Part shown: positions 14,577 to 22,036 of the stretch, piece after piece
Layout of the letters: each line of letters opens with the position of its first letter
How positions within the stretch are numbered: the first letter of the stretch is position 1
Assembly (NCBI RefSeq): GCF_000772705.2
Contig: NZ_JSBW02000002.1
Coordinates: 124,001 to 188,000, forward strand
From: Xanthomonas vasicola
Lineage (GTDB): Bacteria > Pseudomonadota > Gammaproteobacteria > Xanthomonadales > Xanthomonadaceae
Direction of reading: 5' to 3'
Length of the DNA: 64,000 nucleotides
Translations under genes and position numbers: made by a program
Notes under the pieces: model-generated
The model's input: only the letters and a program-made list of their open reading frames with translations
What the model was told of the DNA's origin: nothing
Databases searched by the model: none

Positions 14577-14816
14577 ATGTCCCGGAATGCAGACCTCGAG
14601 CTCGACGAGCTCACCGCAGCAGCGACGAGCGGCCCCGCCACTCGTCGCTGCCTCAGCGCCTGTGCTGCCGCAGACCACGCTCACGCTAGTGCGCTCAAGC
14701 GCCGCGGCATGTCAAAGGGTCCAAAACGCTACCCGACGCGCAGCGATCGCATAGAACTGAGGGGCCTGCGAGCCGAAGCAGCCAGCCGCGACTTCGTCCG
14801 GGAGCTGCGCGCATGA
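14577..14816 (+). CDS. Early phage protein of unknown function (79 aa)
   Basis: This is the first gene of the rightward early operon, MSRNADLELDELTAAATSGP onward, with a GGAGAGAG ribosome site. It is basic in the second half (KRRGMSKGPKRYPTRSDR) and ends in a helix that overlaps the next start (ATGA). There are no recognised motifs. The basic segment could bind nucleic acid. Confidence 0.6.
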   Translation: MSRNADLELDELTAAATSGPATRRCLSACAAADHAHASALKRRGMSKGPKRYPTRSDRIELRGLRAEAASRDFVRELRA

Positions 14817-15025
14817 GCGCTGTTGCAGCTTCGTTGACCGCAGAAGATCTGACGGCCGCAATCATCTGGGCCGAGGACGCTATCCGCGAGGACGCGCACA
14901 CCCTCAAAACGCTAGGCGACTACGCCTCGGCGAGCTATGCAACGTGCCTGCAAAAGAGGATCGCCAAGCGTAGGGAGCAGTTGGAGCGCTTCCGCTCTGC
15001 ACTCGCAGAGGTTGGTGCCGCATGA
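14813..15025 (+). CDS. Early phage protein of unknown function (70 aa)
   Basis: MSAVAASLTAEDLTAAIIWAEDA onward is a wholly helical protein with a basic central helix (LQKRIAKRREQLERFRS). Both ends overlap neighbouring genes by four bases, so it is translated from the common message. No family is recognised. Confidence 0.6.
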   Translation: MSAVAASLTAEDLTAAIIWAEDAIREDAHTLKTLGDYASASYATCLQKRIAKRREQLERFRSALAEVGAA

Positions 15026-15294
15026 ACGAGTTTCCCTCTGCCGGCTTCCGGCCGGGCCGTGGTCAAGGCACCTTGCTGCGGCTGTGCGTCAAACGCGATT
15101 CGGTGAGCGCTGCGCTGTATGGCACAGACCGCGGCAGAGAGCTTGCGGTGACTGTCTGCCGCCTCGGCGACGTGCGCCGTATGGCCGGCGCGCTGCAACT
15201 TGGCCAGACCGCGTACACCGCAGGCGATGACGCTCTGCAGGCTATGTGCGAGTGGATGGCGGCGCACGGCGTGCCGGTACGGGTGACTCCATGA
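15022..15294 (+). CDS. Early phage protein of unknown function (90 aa)
   Basis: MNEFPSAGFRPGRGQGTLLR onward has alternating strands and one helix near the end (GDDALQAMCEWMAAHGV). It overlaps both neighbours by four bases. There is no recognised domain. Confidence 0.6.
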   Translation: MNEFPSAGFRPGRGQGTLLRLCVKRDSVSAALYGTDRGRELAVTVCRLGDVRRMAGALQLGQTAYTAGDDALQAMCEWMAAHGVPVRVTP

Positions 15295-15569
15295 GCGACC
15301 ATCCATTGGAAGCCTTCTTCCCCACCGGGCATGCCAGCCAAACACTTGCGCTGATGATCTGCAGCGACTGGATCTGGGCTGGCCTGTACGACGGCAAGGT
15401 CACGCCATCTCTAGACGGCTGCGCAGTTGCGCCGTGCCTGCGCGCACGCGCCACCACCCGCCATCTGTCCATTGGCCCCGACTCCTTCGCACTGGCACCG
15501 CGCGTCCTGCTGCGGGCCACACGCTGGTTGCGCCAGCACGGCGTGCATGTCCAGGAGCAGCGCGCATGA
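15291..15569 (+). CDS. Early phage protein of unknown function (92 aa)
   Basis: The ATG at 15291 overlaps the preceding stop. The longer frame from 15246 would overlap the upstream gene by 49 bases and is rejected. The product, MSDHPLEAFFPTGHASQTLA onward, includes DWIWAGLYDGKVTPSLDG and a C-terminal helix. It has the same order of elements as the previous gene (a strand pair, then a helix before the C-terminus), so the two may be distant duplicates. No function is known. Confidence 0.55.
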   Translation: MSDHPLEAFFPTGHASQTLALMICSDWIWAGLYDGKVTPSLDGCAVAPCLRARATTRHLSIGPDSFALAPRVLLRATRWLRQHGVHVQEQRA

Positions 15570-15754
15570 GCCGCCTTTATGAGCGTGCCATCGCCCTTGG
15601 CTGGACATTGGTGGCCATCGCCGCCGCCGTCTGTGTGCCGCTGCGCCTGGCCGAAATCCACGCCGCGCAACGCAGCGCAGTTGCACAGCCGGCAGTGGTC
15701 ACAGAGCAAAAGGCGTCCCTTCCCCACGTGCGGCTGGCGCGAGCAGAGGACTGA
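15566..15754 (+). CDS. Small single-span membrane protein (62 aa)
   Basis: MSRLYERAIALGWTLVAIAA begins a protein with one membrane helix at about residues 8-27, followed by a polar tail. It overlaps the preceding gene by four bases, and the next gene begins one base after its stop. The role is unknown. Short single-span proteins in phage early regions are often exclusion or lysis-timing factors, but this is only a possibility. Confidence 0.55.
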   Translation: MSRLYERAIALGWTLVAIAAAVCVPLRLAEIHAAQRSAVAQPAVVTEQKASLPHVRLARAED

Positions 15755-15755
15755 C

Positions 15756-16055
15756 ATGCGCCAGGAAGCCAAACCATTACCGCCCACTGTTTCTACATGC
15801 CAGCCAGGCCATCGCCCGCAGCTGGTCACCACGCACGGCGCACCGCATCGCTATCGCATTGGCGGCCCCGCACCGACCACGTTCCACATCGAGTGCTGCC
15901 GCTGCGGCAAGGCCACCGCGCCCAGCCCCAGCCGCGCGCTCACCGAAAGCCGCTGGACCGAACCCACCGGCCAGCATCGCATCCCGCTTTCCCACCTAAG
16001 CCGAGCACGCGAGCAGCTATTCGCCGTGCTGGCGCTTGCGGCCCACGCCGCCTGA
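15756..16055 (+). CDS. Early phage protein with Cys motif (99 aa)
   Basis: MRQEAKPLPPTVSTCQPGHR onward contains ECCRCGK near residue 50, with a histidine two residues before (FHIECCRC). Together with the upstream CQPGH it could hold a metal ion. The C-terminal half is helical. It is one base from the preceding gene and about eleven bases from the next. No family is recognised. Confidence 0.55.
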   Translation: MRQEAKPLPPTVSTCQPGHRPQLVTTHGAPHRYRIGGPAPTTFHIECCRCGKATAPSPSRALTESRWTEPTGQHRIPLSHLSRAREQLFAVLALAAHAA

Positions 16056-16066
16056 CCGAGGTCACC

Positions 16067-16366
16067 ATGCATCTACAACCCAAAGCACAAGCCGCGCTCA
16101 AGGCGGCATACACCTCACAGGGCCGTACCCTGCGACGAACCCGCGGAGGCTTCGCCGCCATGCCCGCACAAGTAAAAACCAGCGGCCCCGTGCAGATCCA
16201 AGCGTTCACCCGCCGCTGCATCAACTGGCTCGACGAAGCCGGCCTGGTGCAGTTCGACGACCCGCAATTCCCGAACGTCATCACCCTCAACCCGCGCGGC
16301 ATCGCCTACGCCGAACAGCTGCTGCGCGACGAACCCGCTGCGCGTGGCAAGGCAGGTGTGCAATGA
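16067..16366 (+). CDS. Early phage protein, possible winged helix (99 aa)
   Basis: MHLQPKAQAALKAAYTSQGR onward shows a helix, a helix and a short hairpin (RRCINWLDEAGLVQFDDPQFPNVITLN, then GIAYAEQLL), the layout of a small winged-helix DNA-binding fold. It overlaps the next gene by four bases. The fold assignment is from pattern only. Confidence 0.55.
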   Translation: MHLQPKAQAALKAAYTSQGRTLRRTRGGFAAMPAQVKTSGPVQIQAFTRRCINWLDEAGLVQFDDPQFPNVITLNPRGIAYAEQLLRDEPAARGKAGVQ

Positions 16367-16542
16367 GCGCCTTTGCCCTCTCGACCGTCCGTCACAAGGA
16401 CCGCGAACGTGCCGATCTTGCCGCGCATCTCAAGGCATTCGCTAAGTGCGGCGGCAAAATCGAGAAGCTCGGCGCGACACCTTTGCGCAGGAGCCTGTCG
16501 CGGCGCGAGGTTAACGATGGGCGTGTTCGCACAAATGTTTAG
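16363..16542 (+). CDS. Small early phage protein (59 aa)
   Basis: MSAFALSTVRHKDRERADLA onward is short and strongly basic (KIEKLGATPLRRSLSRREVN). Its start overlaps the preceding stop. It is the last gene of this run before the cargo gene on the opposite strand, and the C-terminus may have been altered by that insertion. Confidence 0.5.
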   Translation: MSAFALSTVRHKDRERADLAAHLKAFAKCGGKIEKLGATPLRRSLSRREVNDGRVRTNV

Positions 16543-16630
16543 TCGAAAACGTGGCGACTTTATTCCTCAGGGCCGCAGATCGAGTGGGATGGGCATGAAC
16601 ACTATCTTCGCAGCAAGACCAATCGCTCGA

Positions 16631-17233
16631 TTACTCGAGGGGAACGCTCGCTCTCCTGTCGTCCGTTGTCCAAGCTTCAACGGCGTGTATTGCCTCATTC
16701 AACTCCCTCTGCGCTTCTTTCAGAGCCCAGTAGTACAGCCCCCAGAAATCCGACCAATTCCCGTCGCTCTTGATTGTGTTTCCGATCTGCGCGCCGTGCT
16801 CAAAACGTACAACGGCGTGCAAGGCGCTTGCAACTTTGTAAGCAAGAGTGATGCTGACGGATGGCCATTTAGAAAGGTCAACGTCGTATCCCGTAGTCAT
16901 AGCGAGTTGCTCTGTAAGAGCTTGAAAATCAGCCCTGCTCGTGAGGTCGAATCCAAAGGACATCTCCGCCTCTCGTTGGAAAACGCTCCCACTTCCATAG
17001 GGAAACGCAGTCTCAAAATTATGCAGGACTGCTGCGACGCGTTTGAGCTCATGTATATAGGCCAGAGAAAAAATCGCATTAGCTTTTCTCCGAAAGGCCA
17101 TGTCTCTAAGCCAAGGAGCGGCGAGAGCAGTGCAGACCCCAACGGCAGTAGCTATGGCCGCCCAGGCATCCCAATTCACTATGCAGTACCTGCTCAGCCA
17201 CCAGCACTGGCTGACGCCATCCAGCATGCCCAT
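16631..17233 (-). CDS. Membrane-anchored protein in the early operon (cargo gene)
   Basis: This 200-residue protein runs against the early operon. One membrane helix (DAWAAIATAVGVCTALAAPW, about 22-41) is followed by a basic turn (RDMAFRRKANA) and a long helical domain (SLAYIHELKRVAAVLHNF and onward). The arrangement matches the protein at 5570-6226. No catalytic motif is visible. Orientation, position and relatively A/T-rich sequence mark it as cargo, probably with its own promoter in the 35 bp before 17269 or within the preceding gene gap. Confidence 0.65.
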   Translation of the reverse strand: MGMLDGVSQCWWLSRYCIVNWDAWAAIATAVGVCTALAAPWLRDMAFRRKANAIFSLAYIHELKRVAAVLHNFETAFPYGSGSVFQREAEMSFGFDLTSRADFQALTEQLAMTTGYDVDLSKWPSVSITLAYKVASALHAVVRFEHGAQIGNTIKSDGNWSDFWGLYYWALKEAQRELNEAIHAVEAWTTDDRRASVPLE

Positions 17234-17268
17234 CCGTTGATCTCCCTGAGTCAGGAGGCGATTCTGCC

Positions 17269-17424
17269 ATGACCAATCTCCATCCGAACGACAGGCTCGC
17301 GGCGCTGGATTGGGCGCTGAGCCGAGCGCGGGAAGCAGCCGCCAGCGATCAGCTTATCCACCTCACACACTTGCCAGCTCTCCAACATTTGCGCGATCAA
17401 GCGCATGAGGTGCGCGGTGGCTGA
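17269..17424 (+). CDS. Small early phage protein (51 aa)
   Basis: MTNLHPNDRLAALDWALSRA onward is helical and has a strong CAGGAGG ribosome site seven to ten bases ahead. Its last 20 bases overlap the cytosine methylase start, so the two are probably coupled. No function is known. Confidence 0.55.
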   Translation: MTNLHPNDRLAALDWALSRAREAAASDQLIHLTHLPALQHLRDQAHEVRGG

Positions 17425-19498
17425 CGGCTCGCACTCTTTCAACTTTCCCGCTCCGCAGGTTTCGTACCTGCGCCCGGGCGAGATCGTGGTCGACCTGTTC
17501 GCTGGCGGCGGCGGCGCGAGCGAGGCGCTCAAGCAGGCGCTGGGCGTCGATCCCGCGCTGGCCTACAACCACGACGAGTGGGCGATCGGCATGCATGCGG
17601 CCAACCACCCGCTGACGATCCACCACCGCGAGGACATCTGGCACGCCGACCCACGCAAGGACGTCGCCGGCCGGTCAATCGGTTGGTTCCATGCATCGCC
17701 GGACTGCACGCACTTCAGCCAGGCCAAGGGTGGCCAACCGCGCAACCACAAGACCCGCGCGCTCTCATGGGTCGCGCTGAAGTGGATCGGTCAGCTGCTA
17801 CGTGCCGACTTGCGAGACGGCACGAACACCGCGCCGCGCATTCTGTCGTTGGAAAACGTGTGGCAGATCCTGACCTGGGGTCCGCTGGTGGCCAAGCGCT
17901 GCAAGATGACCGGCCGCGTCCTGAAGATGGGCGGCACCGTGGCGGCCCGCGGCGAGCGGGTTCCGGTGGCGAACCAGCAGCTGGTGCCGGACAAGCGCCA
18001 CAGCGGCCGCACCTGGCGCCAGTTCGTCGCAGCGCTGGAGTCGAAGGGCTACCGCGTGGAATGGCGCAAGCTGACGGCTAGCGACTATGGCGCCGGCACC
18101 AGTCACGAACGACTGTTCCTGCTGGCGCGCCGCGACGGCGAGCCGATCGTATGGCCGGCCCCGACACACGGCACCGCGCCCGGCCTGCCGCGCGTGCGCG
18201 CAGCCGACTGCTTGGACTTCTCCCTGCCCTGCCCGTCGATCTTCACCCGCAAACGCCCGCTGGCAGATGCCACGTTGCGCCGCATTGCCAAGGGCGTGAT
18301 GCGTCACGTGCTGCAGTCGGCCGACCCCTTCATCGTGCCGGCCACGCACCATGGCTCCGACTGCGTAAACGACGTGCGGGCGCCGCTGCCGACAATCACC
18401 GCAGCCCACCGCGGCGAGCTGATGCTCGTTGCGCCTGAGCTGGCGCCCTTCATCACCGAGCACTCGAATGCCAGCAATCAGCGCACGATGAGTGGTGACG
18501 AGCCGCTGCGCACGATCTGCGCCGGGGTTAAGGACGGGCATTTCTCGGCAGTCGCGCCGGTCCTGGCGAAGTTCCGCGGCGAGAGCGACGGGCGCGCGGT
18601 GACGCAGCCGGTGCCAACAATTACCGCCGGCGGCGCTCTGGGTCTAATTGCGCCGACGCTGGTGCAGACTGGCTACAGCGAGCGCGAAGGTCAGGCGCCG
18701 CGCGCACTGGTCCTGCAGCAGCCTCTCGGCACCATTGTCGCCGGCGGCGTGAAGCATGCGGTGGTTGCCCCGATCATGGTGCAGGCTGGCCATGGTGAGG
18801 GGCGCCCCGGCGGCGTGCAGCGCTGGGGTGCTGGTGGCAAAGATGCCCGTACACCTGTCGGCACTGTCACTGCCAGCGGCAGCGGCGGCCAAGCTGTCGC
18901 GTGTGCGTTCCTCGAGCAGGCAAACGGTGGCTTTTACGAAGGCGGCGGCCGCGATGCGCGTGAGCCAATGAGTACCATCACCGCGACAGGCAGCCAGCAG
19001 CAGCTCGCGACCGCGCACCTGATCACCATGCGCAAGAACCCACACGGACAGGATGCTGCCGACCCGCTGGGCACGGTGTGCGCCGGCGCCGTACACCACG
19101 GGATGATCGAGTGCACGCTGAGCGCCGAGCAGCAGGCCGGCGCGCTGAAGGTCGCCGCGTTCCTGGTGAAGTACTACGGCACTGGCATCGGCGTCGACCT
19201 GCGCGAGCCGCTGGATACCGCGACAACGCGCGATCGCATGGCGCTAGTAACGGTGGTGATCCAGGGCACGCCCTACGTCATCGTCGACATCGGCCTGCGC
19301 ATGCTCAAGCCGCACGAGCTGTTCCGCGCGCAGGGCTTCCCCACCGGCTACCGGATCACGCACACCGCTGACGGCCGGGCGATCAGCACCAGCGCCGCCG
19401 TGCGCATGTGCGGCAACAGCGTCAGCCCACCGCCACTGGTCGCGCTGGCGCGCGCCAACCTCGACAAGAAGCCGCTGCCACTGCAGGTGGCAGCATGA
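17405..19498 (+). CDS. C5-cytosine DNA methyltransferase with internal repeats
   Basis: This 697-residue methylase carries motif I (DLFAGGGGAS, about residue 30), a catalytic loop SPDCTHFSQAKGG (motif IV with Cys, but PDC where most enzymes have PPC), motif VI LENVWQ, and a late motif VIII-like GTSHERLFLLARR. The C-terminal motifs IX-X are LKPHELFRAQGFP and MCGNSVSPPP. Between VIII and IX, residues of about 325-615 hold seven to eight copies of a unit with core P-L-x-T-I-x-A-G followed by a hydrophobic AP-x-L stretch, in place of a normal target-recognition domain. It probably protects phage DNA against host restriction. It overlaps the adenine methylase (ATGA). Confidence 0.9.
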   Translation: MRCAVADGSHSFNFPAPQVSYLRPGEIVVDLFAGGGGASEALKQALGVDPALAYNHDEWAIGMHAANHPLTIHHREDIWHADPRKDVAGRSIGWFHASPDCTHFSQAKGGQPRNHKTRALSWVALKWIGQLLRADLRDGTNTAPRILSLENVWQILTWGPLVAKRCKMTGRVLKMGGTVAARGERVPVANQQLVPDKRHSGRTWRQFVAALESKGYRVEWRKLTASDYGAGTSHERLFLLARRDGEPIVWPAPTHGTAPGLPRVRAADCLDFSLPCPSIFTRKRPLADATLRRIAKGVMRHVLQSADPFIVPATHHGSDCVNDVRAPLPTITAAHRGELMLVAPELAPFITEHSNASNQRTMSGDEPLRTICAGVKDGHFSAVAPVLAKFRGESDGRAVTQPVPTITAGGALGLIAPTLVQTGYSEREGQAPRALVLQQPLGTIVAGGVKHAVVAPIMVQAGHGEGRPGGVQRWGAGGKDARTPVGTVTASGSGGQAVACAFLEQANGGFYEGGGRDAREPMSTITATGSQQQLATAHLITMRKNPHGQDAADPLGTVCAGAVHHGMIECTLSAEQQAGALKVAAFLVKYYGTGIGVDLREPLDTATTRDRMALVTVVIQGTPYVIVDIGLRMLKPHELFRAQGFPTGYRITHTADGRAISTSAAVRMCGNSVSPPPLVALARANLDKKPLPLQVAA
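18381..19240 (+). repeat. Tandem protein-coding repeats in the cytosine methylase
   Basis: Degenerate units of roughly 35-45 codons each contain a core such as APLPTITAAH, EPLRTICAG, QPVPTITAGG, QPLGTIVAGG, TPVGTVTASG, EPMSTITATG and DPLGTVCAG. Conservation is at the protein level only, so the duplications are old. Confidence 0.7.
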
Positions 19499-20346
19499 TC
19501 ACGTCGCCTGCGTTCCGCTACCACGGTGGGAAGTTCAGGCTGTCGCCATGGGTGCAGCGCCACCTGCCGCCGCACCGGACGTATGTCGAGCCTTTCGGTG
19601 GCGCGGCCGGCGTGCTGCTGACTAAGCCACGCAGCTATGCGGAGGTTTACAACGACCTCGACGGCGACGTGGTGAACTTCTTCCGCGTGCTGCAGTCACC
19701 TGCCGATCGCGATCGTCTGGTCGAACTGTGCCAGCTGACGCCGTACGCCCGCGCTGAGTTCGACATTGCTTGGGATCCGACCGACGACGCTGTCGAGCGT
19801 GCACGCCGCCTGCTCATCCGCGCCCAGATGGGTTTCGGATCCGCAGGTGCCACCAAGGGCAAAACCGGCTTCCGGATCGATTCACAGCGTGCCTACGGCA
19901 CTGCGCAGCATCTGTGGAATCGATTCCCCGCTGGCCTGGCCGAAATAGCGGAGCGCTTCGCCGGCGTGCTGATCGAAAACCGATCCGCGATCGATGTAAT
20001 GCAGCAACACGATACGCCGCAGACGCTTCATTACGTGGATCCGCCGTACGTCCATAGCACGCGCGTCATGCAAGCAGGCAAAGCCGGCTACTACCGCCAC
20101 GAGATGACCGAGGCGGATCACAAGCAGCTGCTAGATTGCATTGGCAGCCTTACGGGCATGGTGGTGGTGTCTGGCTACCGCACTGACCTCTACGACTCCG
20201 CTCTCGCAGGCTGGCGCCGCGAGGAGACACAGGCGCGGATCAGCGCAGGCCGTGGCTGCAAGCTCCGGACTGAATGCCTGTGGATCAGTCCCGCATGCGC
20301 ATTAACAGGGCACCAGCATGGCCTGCCGCTGGGAGACGTCGCATGA
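19495..20346 (+). CDS. Dam-type N6-adenine DNA methyltransferase
   Basis: This 283-residue D12-class methylase has an AdoMet-binding start FRYHGGKFRL, EPFGGAAGVLL (motif I, about 33-43) and catalytic DPPY in HYVDPPYVHS near residue 180. The ATG at 19495 overlaps the cytosine methylase stop. The longer frame from 19408 is rejected. With the preceding gene it forms a dual methylation unit expected to mask phage DNA or affect expression. The GATC specificity of Dam relatives cannot be confirmed from sequence. Confidence 0.88.
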   Translation: MITSPAFRYHGGKFRLSPWVQRHLPPHRTYVEPFGGAAGVLLTKPRSYAEVYNDLDGDVVNFFRVLQSPADRDRLVELCQLTPYARAEFDIAWDPTDDAVERARRLLIRAQMGFGSAGATKGKTGFRIDSQRAYGTAQHLWNRFPAGLAEIAERFAGVLIENRSAIDVMQQHDTPQTLHYVDPPYVHSTRVMQAGKAGYYRHEMTEADHKQLLDCIGSLTGMVVVSGYRTDLYDSALAGWRREETQARISAGRGCKLRTECLWISPACALTGHQHGLPLGDVA

Positions 20347-20630
20347 CCCTCACCCTCCTCGGCCGCGGCCTGGACGCCATCCTGCAGCACGACCTCACCG
20401 GCATGCCGCGCCAGATCACCAACGCCGCGCGCCTGCACCGCTACGAGCGCGCCCAGCAGCTGCGCCGCGCCACCCAGTCGCCCGAAGCCCGCGAGATCGA
20501 ACAGCTCCGCGAGCAGTTCGGCCACAACTACCAGACCGCCTGGCGCAACGGCCAGCGCCCAGACCTCACACAGCTACCGCAGCACTTCGCGGCGATCAAC
20601 AAGGAGCAGCAACATAATGGGCGCCGCTGA
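20343..20630 (+). CDS. Phage protein of unknown function (95 aa)
   Basis: MTLTLLGRGLDAILQHDLTG onward is a helical, basic protein with RYERAQQLRRATQSPEAREIEQLREQF in the middle. It begins within the adenine methylase stop (ATGA) and ends fourteen bases into the next gene. No family is recognised. Confidence 0.55.
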   Translation: MTLTLLGRGLDAILQHDLTGMPRQITNAARLHRYERAQQLRRATQSPEAREIEQLREQFGHNYQTAWRNGQRPDLTQLPQHFAAINKEQQHNGRR

Positions 20631-20838
20631 GCACTCAACTTTCTGGCTGCTATACGGCCACTACGGCCCGACGATGAGCGTCGAGCAGTTCCGGGCCGAG
20701 TTCATGCCCAAGCTGACCATGAAGACGTTGCAGAATTGGATCGCGCGGGGTGACGCACCCAAGCCAATCAATGGCGTTGTAGATGTGCGGGACGTTGCCA
20801 CTTGGTGGGACGGGCAGCGGAAACAGAAGACCGGGTAG
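20617..20838 (+). CDS. PrtN-like (pyocin activator family) regulator
   Basis: This 73-residue protein fits the small PrtN family. TFWLLYGHYGPTMSVEQFRAEF is followed by a helix-turn-helix KLTMKTLQNWIARGD and a final DVRDVATWWDGQ. PrtN activates late pyocin genes in Pseudomonas, and relatives in prophages lie at the end of early operons and may act as late activators or excisionase-like proteins. Here it is the last gene of the rightward operon. Which of these roles applies is not visible. Confidence 0.65.
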   Translation: MGAAEHSTFWLLYGHYGPTMSVEQFRAEFMPKLTMKTLQNWIARGDAPKPINGVVDVRDVATWWDGQRKQKTG

Positions 20839-20866
20839 GCCCAGAGGGCCTGGCTCGTTTCGGCCG

Positions 20867-21364
20867 TTACTTAGCCGCTTTAACCATATCTAACATGGCC
20901 TTGACAAGTTCAATTTGCGGAGTCGTTATGCCGGGATTGCGATTACCTTCGTCGTTATCTTGCTTCCCTGAACTAATCATCCGCACTAATGCGAGCGTCA
21001 AGGAGAGCGGCACCGCGGCCAGGATTACTAGAACTAGACCTGTCAGCAAGATGACGTGCCAGCCGGCACCGCGAGCGGATGCCAAGATAGCAAGCGAATT
21101 GTCATCAACTACGAAAAAAATGGCGATAGGCAACATGACAAGATAAGCCAAGGATGCAACGCCAACGGCATAGAACGCCCAACGACGAAACGAACGATGC
21201 GCTTCCTCGCTTAGCTCGTACTGATCTAGATAAACCTCGCGCTTCGCTTTGGGAGGCGCGGGCGAATTCGAGGAGCCTCTACCTTGTGCAGCCCCAGCAG
21301 CTTCTCGGGCTGCCGGGGCTATCTCCGGAAACGCTTTATCAGGCTCAGGCGGCGAATCGGTCAT
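20867..21364 (-). CDS. Two-helix membrane protein abutting Panacea gene; possible toxin
   Basis: This 165-residue protein has a Pro/Ala-rich cytoplasmic head (1-45), a conserved-looking YLDQYELSEEAHRSFRRWA stretch, and two membrane helices at about 63-86 and 101-127 with a short acidic loop (FVVDDNS), then a polar tail. It starts immediately after the Panacea stop (TAAATG, no gap), so the two are co-translated. Membrane proteins are one of several toxin classes found next to Panacea antitoxins, so a membrane-disrupting toxin is a reasonable but unproven reading. Its composition is more A/T-rich than the flanks. Confidence 0.65.
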   Translation of the reverse strand: MTDSPPEPDKAFPEIAPAAREAAGAAQGRGSSNSPAPPKAKREVYLDQYELSEEAHRSFRRWAFYAVGVASLAYLVMLPIAIFFVVDDNSLAILASARGAGWHVILLTGLVLVILAAVPLSLTLALVRMISSGKQDNDEGNRNPGITTPQIELVKAMLDMVKAAK

Positions 21365-21880
21365 TTATGCGACGCTCGCAGCATTTGCTGCTTGCGCCTT
21401 CATCTCCCTGATCTTTGCCTGGTAGTGCTCTTTGATCAGCGCATTGTCGATCGGAGCGAAGTACATGTTTCGACCGCCTTGCTGATGCCACGCGATCGAC
21501 CAAGGTGTCTCCTCCATGTGAGTCATGGCGGAAAGCTGCACACCACTGAATCCAGCATAGCTCTTCCAAACAGACTCCAGAAGGCTGGCTGCATTCGCGT
21601 CAACCTTCGTTTCCGACAGCCAGGGGAATGGGCTCGGGGACAATAGCCCCTGGACAGCACCACTACCAAATTGCCTAACACGGTCGTACAAGGACTTAAT
21701 CACAGGGCCGTACTTCCAAGCTTGCACCTGCTCGTTGATGAGCGGTTGACCCATGTAGCCAAGATGCCAGCCATGTGCGATGTACACCAACTTGATCAGT
21801 TGCATCGGCGTAAGCGCCCGTCCCTCTTGCGAGGCCTTTTCAAGGAAGTAATTCGCGATGGTGGAGGGCGAGTAGGCCAT
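21365..21880 (-). CDS. Panacea-domain (DUF4065) protein, probable antitoxin
   Basis: This 171-residue protein matches the DUF4065/Panacea family, which includes SocA. It opens with SPSTIANYFLEKASQEGRAL, then TPMQLIKLVYIAHGWHLGY, the family hallmark, AWKYGPVIKSLYDRV, and an ending motif around GVQLSAMTHMEETPW. Panacea proteins neutralise very different toxins encoded beside them. ATG 21880 carries a GGGAG ribosome site, and the longer frame to 22036 is rejected because family members begin here. It lies at the right end of the prophage, a usual site for defence cargo, and its partner follows without a gap. Confidence 0.85.
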   Translation of the reverse strand: MAYSPSTIANYFLEKASQEGRALTPMQLIKLVYIAHGWHLGYMGQPLINEQVQAWKYGPVIKSLYDRVRQFGSGAVQGLLSPSPFPWLSETKVDANAASLLESVWKSYAGFSGVQLSAMTHMEETPWSIAWHQQGGRNMYFAPIDNALIKEHYQAKIREMKAQAANAASVA

Positions 21881-22036
21881 GAGATGAGCTCCCGTCCGGA
21901 GGCAGTGCAGGATCTGGGAAAAAGGTCGAACGCGAATATCACACAATCCAGTCTCACAAATTGAGAGACAAACATAGTGCGGCTGCGACCACCGCAATAC
22001 CGTTACTGCACCAGGATTGTACCAATGGGTACGCAA

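Larger units (their letters stand above)
1..21880. mobile_element. Lambda-like prophage, right-hand part (left end outside window)
   Basis: Phage genes are continuous from the left edge: portal, gpW, large and small terminase, primase-helicase, CII-like protein, Cro/CI pair, a small-gene early operon, two DNA methylases and a PrtN-like activator. The order terminase, W, portal, next head gene follows lambda. No integrase, tail or lysis gene is visible, so the element extends leftward. The right boundary is placed after the Panacea gene because the next recognisable genes are chromosomal. No attachment repeat can be identified without the other end, so the boundary is an estimate. Confidence 0.85.
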
